Part shown: positions 36,139-45,147 of the stretch, piece by piece
Layout: each line of letters starts with the position of its first letter
Numbering within the stretch: the first letter of the stretch is position 1
Assembly: GCF_004519315.1 (NCBI RefSeq)
Contig: NZ_SOZE01000010.1
Coordinates: 1-64,000 of the forward strand
DNA length: 64,000 bases
Direction of reading: 5' to 3'
Source of the DNA: Mucilaginibacter psychrotolerans
GTDB taxonomy: Bacteria; Bacteroidota; Bacteroidia; Sphingobacteriales; Sphingobacteriaceae
The notes under the pieces: model-generated
Told to the model about the DNA's origin: nothing
The model's database searches: none
Seen by the model: only the letters and a program-made list of their open reading frames with translations
Translations under genes and position numbers: made by a program

Positions 36139-36146
36139 TATCTTTG
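36139..36146 (+). promoter_or_regulatory. TAnnTTTG -7 box before the ABC ATPase gene
   Basis: TATCTTTG ends four bases before the ATG at 36151; this again suggests a leaderless transcript. The box sits at the edge of a dispersed repeat tail. Confidence 0.45.
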
Positions 36147-36150
36147 TTTA

Positions 36151-37149
36151 ATGGCAGATATACCTTTTTTGCAGGCGGTTTCGGTAAGTAAAATATACCC
36201 GGGGGCAACCCAATCGGGGGTGAAGGATATCAGCATAGAGATTGTCCCCGGCAAAATTACCGCTATAATAGGCGAAAGCGGCAGCGGGAAGAGTACCTTG
36301 CTGCGGATGCTTTTTGGTTTGCTGTCGCCCAACGAGGGCACGGTTTATTTTAAAGGAGAACGCATCTGGGGCCCTGAAGAAAAGCTTATCCCGGGGCACG
36401 ACGAGATGAAGATGGTTACCCAGCATACCGACGACCTGAACCTTTTTGCCCGCGTATGGGATAACGTGGCCGCCATGCTACCCAGCACCAACGTAAAGCT
36501 TAAGGAAGAAAAAACCGAAGCCGTGCTCACCCAGCTCAACATGATGCAGATGGCCTACAAACGTGTGGCCGATCTGAGTGGTGGCGAGAAACAACGCGTA
36601 GCCATAGCCCGCGCCATCATCACACGCCCGCACGTGCTGTTTTTAGATGAGCCCTTTAACCAGGTAGATACCTCATTTAGGGAAGGCCTGCAGCACGATA
36701 TACGCCAGATAGTACGCGAAAGCGGCATCACCGTGGTTATGGTATCGCACGACCCTGCCGAAGTGCTTTCCATGGCCGATGAACTGGTAGTGATAAGGGA
36801 TGGTGTTATCGTAGAAAAGGGCCACCCTAAGCAACTATATCAAAACCCCAAGCAGCTATATACCGCAGAACTACTGAGCAATTGCAACGTGCTTACGCCC
36901 GCAGAAGCTAAATTGTGTGGCATAGCTACCCAAAAAGAAAGCGTGGTGGTGTATCCCGAATGGATAAGACTGACCACTTCGCCCGAGGCCACCCAGTGGA
37001 CGGTGCGTGAAGTGCTGTTTAAGGGCTTTTACGAAGATTTGCTGCTGGAGTACAATGAAGTTGTCGTTCGCGTGGTAAACGGCGAGAATGACCGTTTTAA
37101 GCCGGGAGATAGCATTGGGATAAAGGTGAGGAAGTGGCTGGAGTACTAG
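36151..37149 (+). CDS. Orphan ABC transporter ATP-binding protein
   Basis: The ATG at 36151 gives 332 residues; five upstream in-frame residues overlap the likely -7 box. Walker A is GESGSGKST at about 36-44, the Q-loop lies in MVTQHTDD, the ABC signature is LSGGEKQRVAIARA, Walker B is VLFLDEPF, and the switch histidine lies in MVSHDP. The C-terminal 100 residues form a TOBE-like domain (EWIRLTTSPEATQWTVREVLFKGFYEDLLLEY), as in polyamine- or iron-type importers. No permease or binding protein is next to it, so the substrate is unknown. Confidence 0.9.
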   Translation: MADIPFLQAVSVSKIYPGATQSGVKDISIEIVPGKITAIIGESGSGKSTLLRMLFGLLSPNEGTVYFKGERIWGPEEKLIPGHDEMKMVTQHTDDLNLFARVWDNVAAMLPSTNVKLKEEKTEAVLTQLNMMQMAYKRVADLSGGEKQRVAIARAIITRPHVLFLDEPFNQVDTSFREGLQHDIRQIVRESGITVVMVSHDPAEVLSMADELVVIRDGVIVEKGHPKQLYQNPKQLYTAELLSNCNVLTPAEAKLCGIATQKESVVVYPEWIRLTTSPEATQWTVREVLFKGFYEDLLLEYNEVVVRVVNGENDRFKPGDSIGIKVRKWLEY

Positions 37150-37172
37150 CCCCCCTGAATATGGAGCTATTG

Positions 37173-37219
37173 AAATGCAAAGAGCCCGGCTACAACAAGT
37201 AGGCGGGCTCTTTGCATTT
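37173..37219. terminator. Bidirectional terminator between convergent genes
   Basis: GCAAAGAGCCCG and CGGGCTCTTTGC form a 12-bp perfect stem with a loop of about 15 bases; flanking A and T runs occur on both strands. It lies between the ABC ATPase and the PfkB kinase. Confidence 0.8.
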
Positions 37220-37232
37220 ATAGTTGCCAAGA

Positions 37233-38147
37233 TTATATCTCAAAAGAAGATAGCTGCACGAACTGCTGTACGCGTGCGGCCACTTCTTCGCCGGTAAGGT
37301 TCTTGATTTTTTCGGTCCCGAATTTCTCCACGCAGAACGATGCCAGGGCCGAGCCGAAGATGATGGCGTTCTTCATGTTGTTGAAGTTTACGGTGCCTAC
37401 TTTGGCCATGTAGCCTATGAAACCGCCGGCGAAGGTATCACCGGCACCGGTTGGGTCGAATACTTCGGCCAGGGGCAGGGCAGGGGCCGAGAAGATATGA
37501 TCCTGATGGAAGAGCAATGCGCCATGCTCGCCTTTTTTAATGATGAGGTATTTGGGGCCCATTGCCAATATTTTGCGCGCGGCTTTCACCAGCGAGTATT
37601 CGCCAGATAGCTGGCGTGCTTCGGCATCGTTAATGGTTAATACATCAACCATTTTGATGGTTTCCAGCAGATCATCAAGCGCAATGTCCATCCAGAAGTT
37701 CATGGTATCCATTACGATGAGCTTAGGGCGGTTTTTAAGCCGTTTAATCACCGTTTGCTGTACTTGTGGACTTAGGTTGCCCAGCATCAGATATTCGCAG
37801 TCCTGGTAGCTTTCGGGGATGATCGGATCAAAATCGGCTAAAACGTTCAGGTCGGTAACCAGGGTGTCGCGGCTGTTCATATCGTTATGGTACTTGCCGC
37901 TCCAGAAGAATGATTTTTCGCCTACCTTAATTTGAAGTCCATCGGTGTTTATGTTGTGCGCGTTAAAGTCGGCAATTTCTTCGGCGGGGAAGTCGTCGCC
38001 CACTACAGCAACGATGTTTACCTTGTCATAAAAGTACGAAGCGGCCAAACCGGCATAGGTTGCAGCACCGCCAACGATTTTATCTGTCTTTCCAAAGGGG
38101 GTTTCAATTGCGTCAAACGCCACAGTACCAATAACTAACAAACTCAT
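37233..38147 (-). CDS. PfkB family carbohydrate kinase
   Basis: The ATG at 38147 gives 304 residues starting MSLLVIGTVAFDAIETPFG; upstream codons in frame do not match the family. Both PfkB signatures are present: GGAATYAGLAASYF near residue 27 and the C-terminal ATP/catalytic motif DPTGAGDTFAGGFIG with its catalytic Asp. A NDAEARQL segment in the middle is the usual ribokinase/adenosine-kinase-type switch. The substrate may be adenosine, ribose or another sugar or nucleoside. It is transcribed toward the ABC gene and ends in the shared bidirectional terminator. Confidence 0.9.
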   Translation of the reverse strand: MSLLVIGTVAFDAIETPFGKTDKIVGGAATYAGLAASYFYDKVNIVAVVGDDFPAEEIADFNAHNINTDGLQIKVGEKSFFWSGKYHNDMNSRDTLVTDLNVLADFDPIIPESYQDCEYLMLGNLSPQVQQTVIKRLKNRPKLIVMDTMNFWMDIALDDLLETIKMVDVLTINDAEARQLSGEYSLVKAARKILAMGPKYLIIKKGEHGALLFHQDHIFSAPALPLAEVFDPTGAGDTFAGGFIGYMAKVGTVNFNNMKNAIIFGSALASFCVEKFGTEKIKNLTGEEVAARVQQFVQLSSFEI

Positions 38148-38268
38148 GCGAAAATATTTTAAATTTTTTTTGCGCAAATATTGTGAATTTACCTCAATAA
38201 TCATACTTTTGCACACTCCAAACCGGAAAATACTCGAGACTAGTTCGAGAGTATAGAAAAAGGAAGAT

Positions 38269-38342
38269 TCCTGAGTAGCTCAGCCGGTTAGAGCATCTGA
38301 CTGTTAATCAGAGGGTCGCTGGTTCGAGCCCAGCCTCAGGAG
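38269..38342 (+). tRNA. tRNA-Asn (GTT)
   Basis: A cloverleaf is readable: acceptor TCCTGAG/CTCAGGA, D arm with AGCTCAGCCGGTTAGAGC, anticodon stem TCTGA/TCAGA with GTT at 38303-38305, and T arm with GGTTCGAGCC. The discriminator is G and CCA is not encoded. A G/C-rich terminator follows. Two partial copies of its 3' end lie at 40637 and 48928, which marks it as an integration target. Confidence 0.93.
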
Positions 38343-38345
38343 CAA

Positions 38346-38373
38346 AGCCCCGCACGTCTGCGGGGCTTTTTTT
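38346..38373 (+). terminator. Terminator behind tRNA-Asn
   Basis: AGCCCCGC and GCGGGGCT with loop ACGTCT, followed by seven T, form a strong hairpin. It differs from the hairpin (CCCCACT/AGTGGGG) that follows the two tRNA fragments, so it may have come in with the inserted module. Confidence 0.85.
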
Positions 38374-38466
38374 ATGCATGAATTTTTAGATTAGAGATGC
38401 GTTGATAGCGGATCAGTCCGAATAATAAATTGGGGAATTATAGTAGCTTTGTATAGACAACGACGA

Positions 38467-39720
38467 ATGAGCAGAATCACTATTAAAAATATCGGCCCAG
38501 TCACCAGCGTAGCTTTGGAGCTTAATCGGATCAATGTGATCATGGGGCCGCAGAGTAGCGGAAAGAGCACAATCGCTAAGATTGTCAGTTTCTGCCAATG
38601 GGCGGAAAAAAGATATATTTTGGATGGAAACAAATTTGAATATGACTTTGAGGAAATGTTTATGGAGTTTCACCGAATCGGAGATAGTTATTTCAGCAGA
38701 GATTCGGCATTTATCTATGAAAGCGATTTCTTAAAGATAAGTCAGAAAGGCACGAATTTCAAATTGAAATTCGAATCAAAAAAGAGGAACGCCGATTTCA
38801 AGAAACCCAAGAATATTTACATTCCCGCCGAAAGGAATTTCGTATCAGTTATCCCTAATTTAGGAAAATACAATGAAACGAATGATAATATCATGAGTTT
38901 CCTGTATGATTGGTTTGACGCCAAAAAGAATTATAACGCAGTCAACCCGCTACCCATTTTGAACTTGGGTGTCGAATATGCATTTGACAAAGAAGTCGAT
39001 CAGTTGACCCTGCTGAAAAATAAAAAGATACTACAACTGAAAGATGCTTCAAGCGGCTTGCAGTCAGTTACGCCATTGCTAATGTTGATCCATTACTTGA
39101 CCCACGGGTTCTATGAAAACAGCAAATCAAACTCGGTTTACGAGCGGGAAGAAGTGGTAAAAACTATTATAGACAACCTGAATACCCAGATAGACGGTCC
39201 AGACAGAGATGCCTTAAACGGCTTTCAGGATCTTAATGACAATTTTGTACTGACTAAGGAAAACACTGACAGGCTCTTAAAGCTGGTAAGAAACCGGGGA
39301 CGCTACTTTTTCACAAATTTCATTATCGAAGAACCGGAGCAGAATCTTTTTCCATCAACCCAGCGCGATCTCATCTACCACCTATTTTCACTGATCCTGA
39401 ATACTAATCGTCCGCATCATTTACTTATTACAACACACAGTCCTTTCGTATTGTACGCAATCAATAATTGCATTATGGGCAAGCGAATTAGTAACGATAT
39501 GCCTCCTGAAGAGTATAATGAATTACGAAGTCATATGGCTTGGGTGGATTCGCACCAGATATCTGTCTGGCAGATGCAGGCTGGCCAAATTACATCCGTC
39601 CTCGACGAGCGAACAGGAACGGTCACCAAGCATTACTTTAATGAAATCATGAATGAGCTGTTAGAGGAATATTATGAGATGTTGAATTATTTCAAAGATG
39701 ATAGAAGCACTGCAAGCTAA
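38467..39720 (+). CDS. AAA ATPase of a two-gene module next to tRNA-Asn
   Basis: The ATG at 38467 gives 417 residues: MSRITIKNIGPVTSVALELNRINVIMGPQSSGKSTI, with Walker A GPQSSGKST at 27-35. A signature-like DASSGLQSVTPLLMLIHYL occurs at about 200, Walker B FIIEEPEQNLFP at about 293, and TTHSPF near 325. This is an OLD/AAA_21-type ATPase with no fused nuclease. A TAGCTTTG -7-like box lies at 38444-38451. The next gene starts 23 bases before this stop, so translation is coupled. The module is A/T-rich and is flanked by copies of the tRNA-Asn 3' end. Architecture and context suggest a defence system; no known type is matched with certainty. Confidence 0.82.
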   Translation: MSRITIKNIGPVTSVALELNRINVIMGPQSSGKSTIAKIVSFCQWAEKRYILDGNKFEYDFEEMFMEFHRIGDSYFSRDSAFIYESDFLKISQKGTNFKLKFESKKRNADFKKPKNIYIPAERNFVSVIPNLGKYNETNDNIMSFLYDWFDAKKNYNAVNPLPILNLGVEYAFDKEVDQLTLLKNKKILQLKDASSGLQSVTPLLMLIHYLTHGFYENSKSNSVYEREEVVKTIIDNLNTQIDGPDRDALNGFQDLNDNFVLTKENTDRLLKLVRNRGRYFFTNFIIEEPEQNLFPSTQRDLIYHLFSLILNTNRPHHLLITTHSPFVLYAINNCIMGKRISNDMPPEEYNELRSHMAWVDSHQISVWQMQAGQITSVLDERTGTVTKHYFNEIMNELLEEYYEMLNYFKDDRSTAS

Positions 39721-40303
39721 TTTTCCTGAGCACACGATTATCAGCCATGATGAACGAGCGCTATATGTTGTCGATGAAAAACCACTAAAGTTGGGAAGTG
39801 GCATCCGAGTACACATCACCGATCCGGGTGTCCACCATGTTTATTTGCACAACCCTAGACAGATACCCTTGCTTTTCGACTGTTTCCCGGAAAATAGTTT
39901 CTGGCACGAAGACGGAGAGCAATGTAAACAATGTGAATGCATTATCTTTCCTAAATCTTGCCTGCCGGACGACTGGGTTCTGGCTGTCGAAGCCAAATAT
40001 GCAAGCGTCGAAACAGCATTCAAAAAAGAGATTGATTATCCAAATATAATGGTCACACAGATTATTGATACCATTACTTTTTTGCGTAATAAAGGTGTCA
40101 TTCCTAATGGGAAAACTGTCAAAGCTTTGGTGGCATTTCCTAAATTGATAGAGGATTTCAACGCGTTTTTTTTCACCAATACGCCGTCAGTAGAAGATAT
40201 CCTGCTAAATCACCGGATCCTTATCCGGGCGGCGAATTTTGCCAGTATCAGGAACAATCGCAAATTATACCTAGGCGAACTTCGTGACTTCGATGCGATG
40301 TGA
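39698..40303 (+). CDS. Partner protein with possible PD-(D/E)xK nuclease motif
   Basis: The protein has 201 residues and starts inside the AAA gene. I do not recognise the family. CKQCECIIFPKS (a strand with an acidic residue and a CxxC-E pattern) followed by WVLAVEAKYAS gives E-x(about 20)-ExK, the spacing of a PD-(D/E)xK nuclease core. Later there is KALVAFPKLIEDFNAFFF and a C-terminal LYLGELRDFDAM. There is no membrane segment. It is inseparable from the ATPase by its 23-base overlap. As a predicted effector it would be activated by the ATPase on infection; this is inference. Confidence 0.65.
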   Translation: MIEALQANFPEHTIISHDERALYVVDEKPLKLGSGIRVHITDPGVHHVYLHNPRQIPLLFDCFPENSFWHEDGEQCKQCECIIFPKSCLPDDWVLAVEAKYASVETAFKKEIDYPNIMVTQIIDTITFLRNKGVIPNGKTVKALVAFPKLIEDFNAFFFTNTPSVEDILLNHRILIRAANFASIRNNRKLYLGELRDFDAM

Positions 40304-40636
40304 CTATTGATATGCACTCAGCGATTGCGCGTTAGTCATTAGATAAAAGAGGCAATCCGCCCTTAATTCAATACCTTTTCTTAACTTTCAGATAAGACTG
40401 ACTTTTTTGTAGCTGCTTCAGAAAAAAGTAAAGATCTTTCATTTTGAGGACGATTTAGTAAACGTGTGATACCAAGTGTTTCAAATCTTTTGCAAAAGAA
40501 TTAGAGAAGCTTCCCTGATGAGCTGAATTAAATTGCTTTTTAGATTATAGTTAGCCATAAGGGAATCGAGTCGTTTCTAAACTACTTTCTATTGTTAAAA
40601 ACTTTCAATTGTTCCACCAAGCGGTTCGAATTGCGA

Positions 40637-40651
40637 CCAGCCTCAGGAGCA
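40637..40651 (+). repeat. Copy of the tRNA-Asn 3' end, probable attachment site
   Basis: CCAGCCTCAGGAGCA is identical to 38330-38344, the 3' end of tRNA-Asn. Just upstream, GCGGTTCGAA also resembles the T arm. The copy is in direct orientation 2.3 kb from the tRNA, as expected of an attR-type remnant. Confidence 0.75.
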
Positions 40652-40668
40652 TCAAAAATCAATGATTT

Positions 40669-40697
40669 AACCCCACTTTGGCGAGTGGGGTTTTTTG
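40669..40697 (+). terminator. Terminator behind the first tRNA fragment
   Basis: CCCCACT/AGTGGGG with a six-base loop and six T. The same hairpin with the same preceding spacer (ATCAATGATTTAA) stands at 48961-48988. Confidence 0.75.
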
Positions 40698-40798
40698 TTG
40701 TGTGCCAGGGATGGATATGCGCTATAGGGTTAAAGTCCGTATCAAGCAACATAGTCGTAGGAGAGCATTGCCACAATCCGAATAGCTTAATTGCTGTT

Positions 40799-41920
40799 TT
40801 ATTTAAAAAGCTCACCAAGCTTGTCCAGCAAAACTTTGTCTTTAATATCGCGCGCAATAATTTTGCCTGTGGGGTCTATCAGCACATTAGCGGGAATAGA
40901 AGTTACCCCGTAAAGCACTGCTACTTCATTTTTCCAGCCTTTCAAATCTGACACCTGTGTCCAGGTAAGACCATCGTCTTTAATGGCTTTTATCCAGGCT
41001 TTTTTAGTTTGCTCGTTGTCCAATGAAATTCCTAAGACGGTAAAGTCTTTATTCTTGAACTTATTATACGCCAGAATAATGTTTGGATTTTCGGCGCGGC
41101 AAGGTAAACACCATGATGCCCAAAAATCAATCAAGACGTATTTGCCTTTGTAATCTGCCAATTTTATCATCTTGCCTTTTGTATCAGCAAGGGTGAAATC
41201 AGGAGCCATTAGGTTAACAGACGATCTTACCTGCCCGGTTATATCGGTTGCCGTTTTTTTACCTAACGGGGTAGCCTTTACTTCCGGCGTTAAGCTAGCA
41301 TAGGCGGCAGCTACCTGCTGTATTGGCGCGGCGCTACGCATTAAGTCTATTACAGTAACTAAGCTGATATAGGAATCAGGGTGAGTAGTAATGAATCCGA
41401 ACTTAACGGGCTCCATCTCGGCAAGCACTATTTGCCTTTTCTTTCTAAAATCAGCAACTTCGTTAATGTCTTTTTGCTGCTCTGGTTTCAGTGCTTCAAA
41501 ATCAAGCATTATTTTACGATACTTATTTTGCAAAGTTTTTAAATCTGCCGAAATGGTCATCAAATCCCTGTTAGTTTTAGTGCCTGAAATGTCTGCGTGT
41601 TTCAGCGAATCGTTAGTGGTAAATAAAATACCCCCTGGTTCTATGTAAAACCCAATAGAGTTATAGGCAACCTCTATTTGCATAGGATTTTCGTTTTGGT
41701 ACAGGCTGGCAGAAGCGATACCGTTTATACGGCCTGTAAAGCCGAAGGTATGGTTATTAACTAAAACCGAATCTAATTTCGATTTACCCTCAACTTTATA
41801 GATAAGATATATTTTATCTCCATTTTTAAAACCGTCGCCAGTGCCTTTGATCGTAAATGGAGCTTGGGCCAACGCCGCAAACGGCACCAGCAATAATAAT
41901 GACAGAATTATTTTTTTCAT
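40799..41920 (-). CDS. TlpA-like thioredoxin with N-terminal DUF4369 domain
   Basis: The protein has 373 residues with a signal peptide (about 1-19, ending ALAQ). An N-terminal DUF4369-like domain (about 22-230) is followed by a thioredoxin fold at about 235-373: DFTLADTKGKMIKLADYKGKYVLIDFWASWCLPC holds the CLPC redox pair, and SIPANVLIDPTGKIIARDI carries the cis-proline. Such proteins reduce periplasmic disulfides or cytochrome c apoproteins, tethered to the envelope. The next gene on the same strand (a GH106-like enzyme) starts far upstream with a 90-base gap, so co-transcription is possible but unproven. Confidence 0.88.
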   Translation of the reverse strand: MKKIILSLLLLVPFAALAQAPFTIKGTGDGFKNGDKIYLIYKVEGKSKLDSVLVNNHTFGFTGRINGIASASLYQNENPMQIEVAYNSIGFYIEPGGILFTTNDSLKHADISGTKTNRDLMTISADLKTLQNKYRKIMLDFEALKPEQQKDINEVADFRKKRQIVLAEMEPVKFGFITTHPDSYISLVTVIDLMRSAAPIQQVAAAYASLTPEVKATPLGKKTATDITGQVRSSVNLMAPDFTLADTKGKMIKLADYKGKYVLIDFWASWCLPCRAENPNIILAYNKFKNKDFTVLGISLDNEQTKKAWIKAIKDDGLTWTQVSDLKGWKNEVAVLYGVTSIPANVLIDPTGKIIARDIKDKVLLDKLGELFK

Positions 41921-42009
41921 AAGCTACGAGTTGTAAGATATGGTAAAAACAGACGGCAAAAGACAGGATAAGGCTTTTATTAGTATTAATATATCGGCTG
42001 AAGCCCACC

Positions 42010-44961
42010 TTATTTTGTTGCGGTGAAAATTCTGACCGGGCCTATCAACCCCGACTCGAGCTGAGGAGTATTTACATTCAACATGTCAAACCTAAAGGTC
42101 TCGTGAGTTTTAGTCAGTCTTTTTTCTTTTGGAAGGCTTAGATCATGCACCACACGGTTTGCCCATAAATTGATTACATCTATCTGTAATACATTGCCCT
42201 TCTGTTTTATGGCATCTGTAATGTCAACGCGCCAGGGGGCGCACCATAAAACACCTAAATCTTTGCCGTTAATGCGTACCACCGCAACATTTTTCACATC
42301 CCCCAGATCAAGGAATATCCTTTCGTCTTTTTCTTTTAAATTACCACCTGCCGGGGTATTCACATCAAACGTTTTGCTGTAGGTAGCCATACCCGAATAG
42401 TATTTGATCCCTTCTTCCGGGCGTTTTGTCCAGCTGATCAGCTCAGGGAATGTTGCCGTTGAAGGGCCACCCCAGGCAGCGTCAAATGAGGCGTTCCAGG
42501 CCCCATCTAAAGAACTTAGTTGAACAAGTTGCGGAAAGTTATGTGCGGTAGTACCATTAGCATTTACAGGTTTACGAAAAACGATAAAATAGGAGCCGAA
42601 TGGGTCCAGTTCCAACGGCATGGTAGTACAATCTTTTGTTTGCCGGTAAGCTGTTGCGTTGATCATTTTACCGGTTAATGCATCCCATATTTCCGGTTGT
42701 TTACCGGCAATTCTAAAGGTAAAATCGCGTGTTTGTTTTTTATCAGTTCTGTTGATTACGAAATAAATTTCCGTTTCACCGTTTTTACGATGGATATAAT
42801 CAAACTGATCCGCATCTTCAGCTTGTCCGTTAAAGGTAAAGTCTGATACTATACCATCAGCTTTTAAGACATCTCCCTCCGTTTTCCCCCAAATAATACG
42901 GCCTTTGCCTAACCTGCGTTCGGTTCGCGTTTTACCGTCTAGGTCACCCCATATCTCTGCGGCTATTTTTCTAACCTCCGCATCAGTCACCAGGTAATCT
43001 TTAAGTTCCCCGGCATTTTCAGGTGGCGCGCCAACCACTGTGGCCCCCATATAGATCAGGCTTCTAAGTTTCTTTATAACAGCAAGCGACATTCCTTTCG
43101 ATGGAATTGACGAGATATTTAGCCCCTGATATCGCCCAACTTCTGCGGCAATTTCCGGCGAAGGAGATACACAATTCTGTAAAACAAGCAATTTATAACT
43201 CATTCCGCCGGGCAGTACAACACGTCCGTTTTTTACGGTCATTCTATTCAAAAGTATATCCGGGTTAATGTAATCGCAGTCGTAACCAAAACCAAGCGTT
43301 GGAATATTGTATTTAGGCGGCGCCAAAAGCGGCGGTTTCTCTCCCAGGTAATAGCAAACATCTGCAACAAAGTTTCCTTGCTGAAGCATATACTGGCATC
43401 GATTGAGGTAGCTAAAAAAAGCCGGCGATTGTTCCCACCAGGTAATATTAGGCGAGAAATGGGTGCCTGCACAATATTCGTATCCCGGCTTACCGTCAGA
43501 GGGGGGCTGGCTGGTTGCCGAGTGTAACATCAAGCGGTTGATTCCTTCAACAAAGGCATCATTTGCGTAAGGTTTCAGATCTGATGGGCCAAGTGTCCAA
43601 TGGGTAGCATCTTTCTCCTGTTCTGTAAAAGCTTCGGCTTCGGCTTGCCTTTTACCGTACACATGTGCAGCTGTAGCAGTTTGCTTTAGGTTAAGTCTCG
43701 AACTTCGGTTTTTATTGTAACCACCGGGAGCATTACGATGCCCGTTAACCCAAAATTCACCGGCCAGTATGTCACTGGTACTAAAGTTCTTTAAAATATC
43801 TTGTGGTGGGATGTCATTCGGCCCGCCCGCTTCGTTACCCACTTTCATTCCGTATTTATGACATAAGTAGGCAAAATGCCCGTAGCAATTTTCAGCAATA
43901 CAATCCTGAATGGTCCTGTCAAAATCCTCACGGAAACGTGCAGTGATATCAGAATCTGAAATTGTGTAGCCAGCTAAAGCCGGCAGGAAAGGCTTCAGAT
44001 CATAACCACGGAATTTTTTAAACTGGTTAGGAAAATCCTGGGTCCAGGTTAGTTTACCGCATTCCCAACTGTCACTCCATAAATAGTCGATTTTCCCTCC
44101 GGCTTTTTTCGCCTCTTCAATAACCGTTTTGCCTAAATAATTAAAGTAATTGTCTAATGCCGACTTGCTTAAATAGTCGATCTCGTAGCCCTCGCCGCCT
44201 TTAAACGTATCACCTTCCGGGTACGCTTTCCATTTACTCCAGGGATGGCCGGTGAGCGTATAACCGCTTCTTAGGATTACCCATTTGCCGGGTGGTACAT
44301 TCCAGTTTAAAACTCCGTTGGGGTTTAATTGTGATGAAATGTCGATAACCTTTTTTGGATCAACAATTTTATCATTTGCTGGAACCGGATAGGCTTGAAC
44401 GATAATATCATGATAGTACCCTTCAACCTTCTCTGGCTGGGGTAAAGATCCGGAAAATTTTGTCCCGCCATCAACCGTGATTTCTGCTGTTACAATTTTT
44501 TTCATGGCATCATCTTGGGTAACAGAAGGCCCCATCAACGTCCATCCTCCAGCCAGGTTAAAACCAAACTCCAGGTGTAGCCTTTTAGCTTCACGAATAG
44601 CATGCCTGAAAAGGCTCCGCCATTCTTTACCTAAAAAATCGACACCTAAGAGTGGTTCTTTACCGCCGTAACCACCGTTGCAGATGAGGTTCACGCCGCT
44701 AATACCCTTCGCTCTAAATTCTTCGAGATCTCTCGTGATGCCTTCTTTGGTGACCCGATTATATATCCAAAACCAATATACCCTTGATCGGGCAGAATCC
44801 GGTGGAGATTGGAACCGGGTTAAAAGTGTGTCGGAACCTGACTTGTTATTTTTTAACCGATTATTGCGTTGCTGTGCCTGGCTAAAATTTGGAAAGGTTA
44901 AACCCAATAGTGCTATAAACGATATTAAAAAAATGTGGCGACCGGAATTTGCTTTGCTCAT
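42010..44961 (-). CDS. Secreted GH106-like alpha-L-rhamnosidase
   Basis: The ATG at 44961 gives 983 residues and a proper signal peptide (SKANSGRHIFLISFIALLG, ending SQAQQ); a longer frame adds 12 residues. The GH106 family features are visible: SRVYWFWIYNRVTKEGITRDLEEFRAKGISGVNLICNGG, then GFNLAGGWTLMGP, KIDYLWSDSWECGKLTW, and a GH2-like sugar-binding domain near the C-terminus (ERIFLDLGDVKNVAVVRINGKDLGVLW). GH106 enzymes remove alpha-L-rhamnose from pectin or other glycans. The length is normal for the family. It lies beside a two-component system and a thioredoxin in the second interval of the tRNA-flanked region. Confidence 0.85.
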   Translation of the reverse strand: MSKANSGRHIFLISFIALLGLTFPNFSQAQQRNNRLKNNKSGSDTLLTRFQSPPDSARSRVYWFWIYNRVTKEGITRDLEEFRAKGISGVNLICNGGYGGKEPLLGVDFLGKEWRSLFRHAIREAKRLHLEFGFNLAGGWTLMGPSVTQDDAMKKIVTAEITVDGGTKFSGSLPQPEKVEGYYHDIIVQAYPVPANDKIVDPKKVIDISSQLNPNGVLNWNVPPGKWVILRSGYTLTGHPWSKWKAYPEGDTFKGGEGYEIDYLSKSALDNYFNYLGKTVIEEAKKAGGKIDYLWSDSWECGKLTWTQDFPNQFKKFRGYDLKPFLPALAGYTISDSDITARFREDFDRTIQDCIAENCYGHFAYLCHKYGMKVGNEAGGPNDIPPQDILKNFSTSDILAGEFWVNGHRNAPGGYNKNRSSRLNLKQTATAAHVYGKRQAEAEAFTEQEKDATHWTLGPSDLKPYANDAFVEGINRLMLHSATSQPPSDGKPGYEYCAGTHFSPNITWWEQSPAFFSYLNRCQYMLQQGNFVADVCYYLGEKPPLLAPPKYNIPTLGFGYDCDYINPDILLNRMTVKNGRVVLPGGMSYKLLVLQNCVSPSPEIAAEVGRYQGLNISSIPSKGMSLAVIKKLRSLIYMGATVVGAPPENAGELKDYLVTDAEVRKIAAEIWGDLDGKTRTERRLGKGRIIWGKTEGDVLKADGIVSDFTFNGQAEDADQFDYIHRKNGETEIYFVINRTDKKQTRDFTFRIAGKQPEIWDALTGKMINATAYRQTKDCTTMPLELDPFGSYFIVFRKPVNANGTTAHNFPQLVQLSSLDGAWNASFDAAWGGPSTATFPELISWTKRPEEGIKYYSGMATYSKTFDVNTPAGGNLKEKDERIFLDLGDVKNVAVVRINGKDLGVLWCAPWRVDITDAIKQKGNVLQIDVINLWANRVVHDLSLPKEKRLTKTHETFRFDMLNVNTPQLESGLIGPVRIFTATK

Positions 44962-45147
44962 AACTTTATCTAGTAAAGATATTGGTTTGTATTGCAATTG
45001 CCCAATTGATTATGTTTTGTGTTGCCGGGGGGGATTACTATTTGCGGTTCCCCTAGTTGCCTACACAAGTTGGTGCTACAAAGCGTGCGGATTGGCTTGG
45101 TCAAGCCTCCCGGAATATTCAGGATACTGTGCGGCCAATCTCCTAAA

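Larger units (their letters stand above)
40304..40798. other. Gene-free boundary region with tRNA fragment and terminator
   Basis: I find no credible coding frame in this A/T-rich stretch. It contains the tRNA-Asn 3'-end copy at 40637-40651 and a terminator at 40669-40697, and probably marks the right boundary of the two-gene module. Confidence 0.6.

Noticed and set aside
35703-36150. SAH or SAM riboswitch upstream of ahcY
   Set aside because: The region is dispersed repeat sequence; no conserved SAH/SAM riboswitch pairing or G/A core was recognised on the minus strand.
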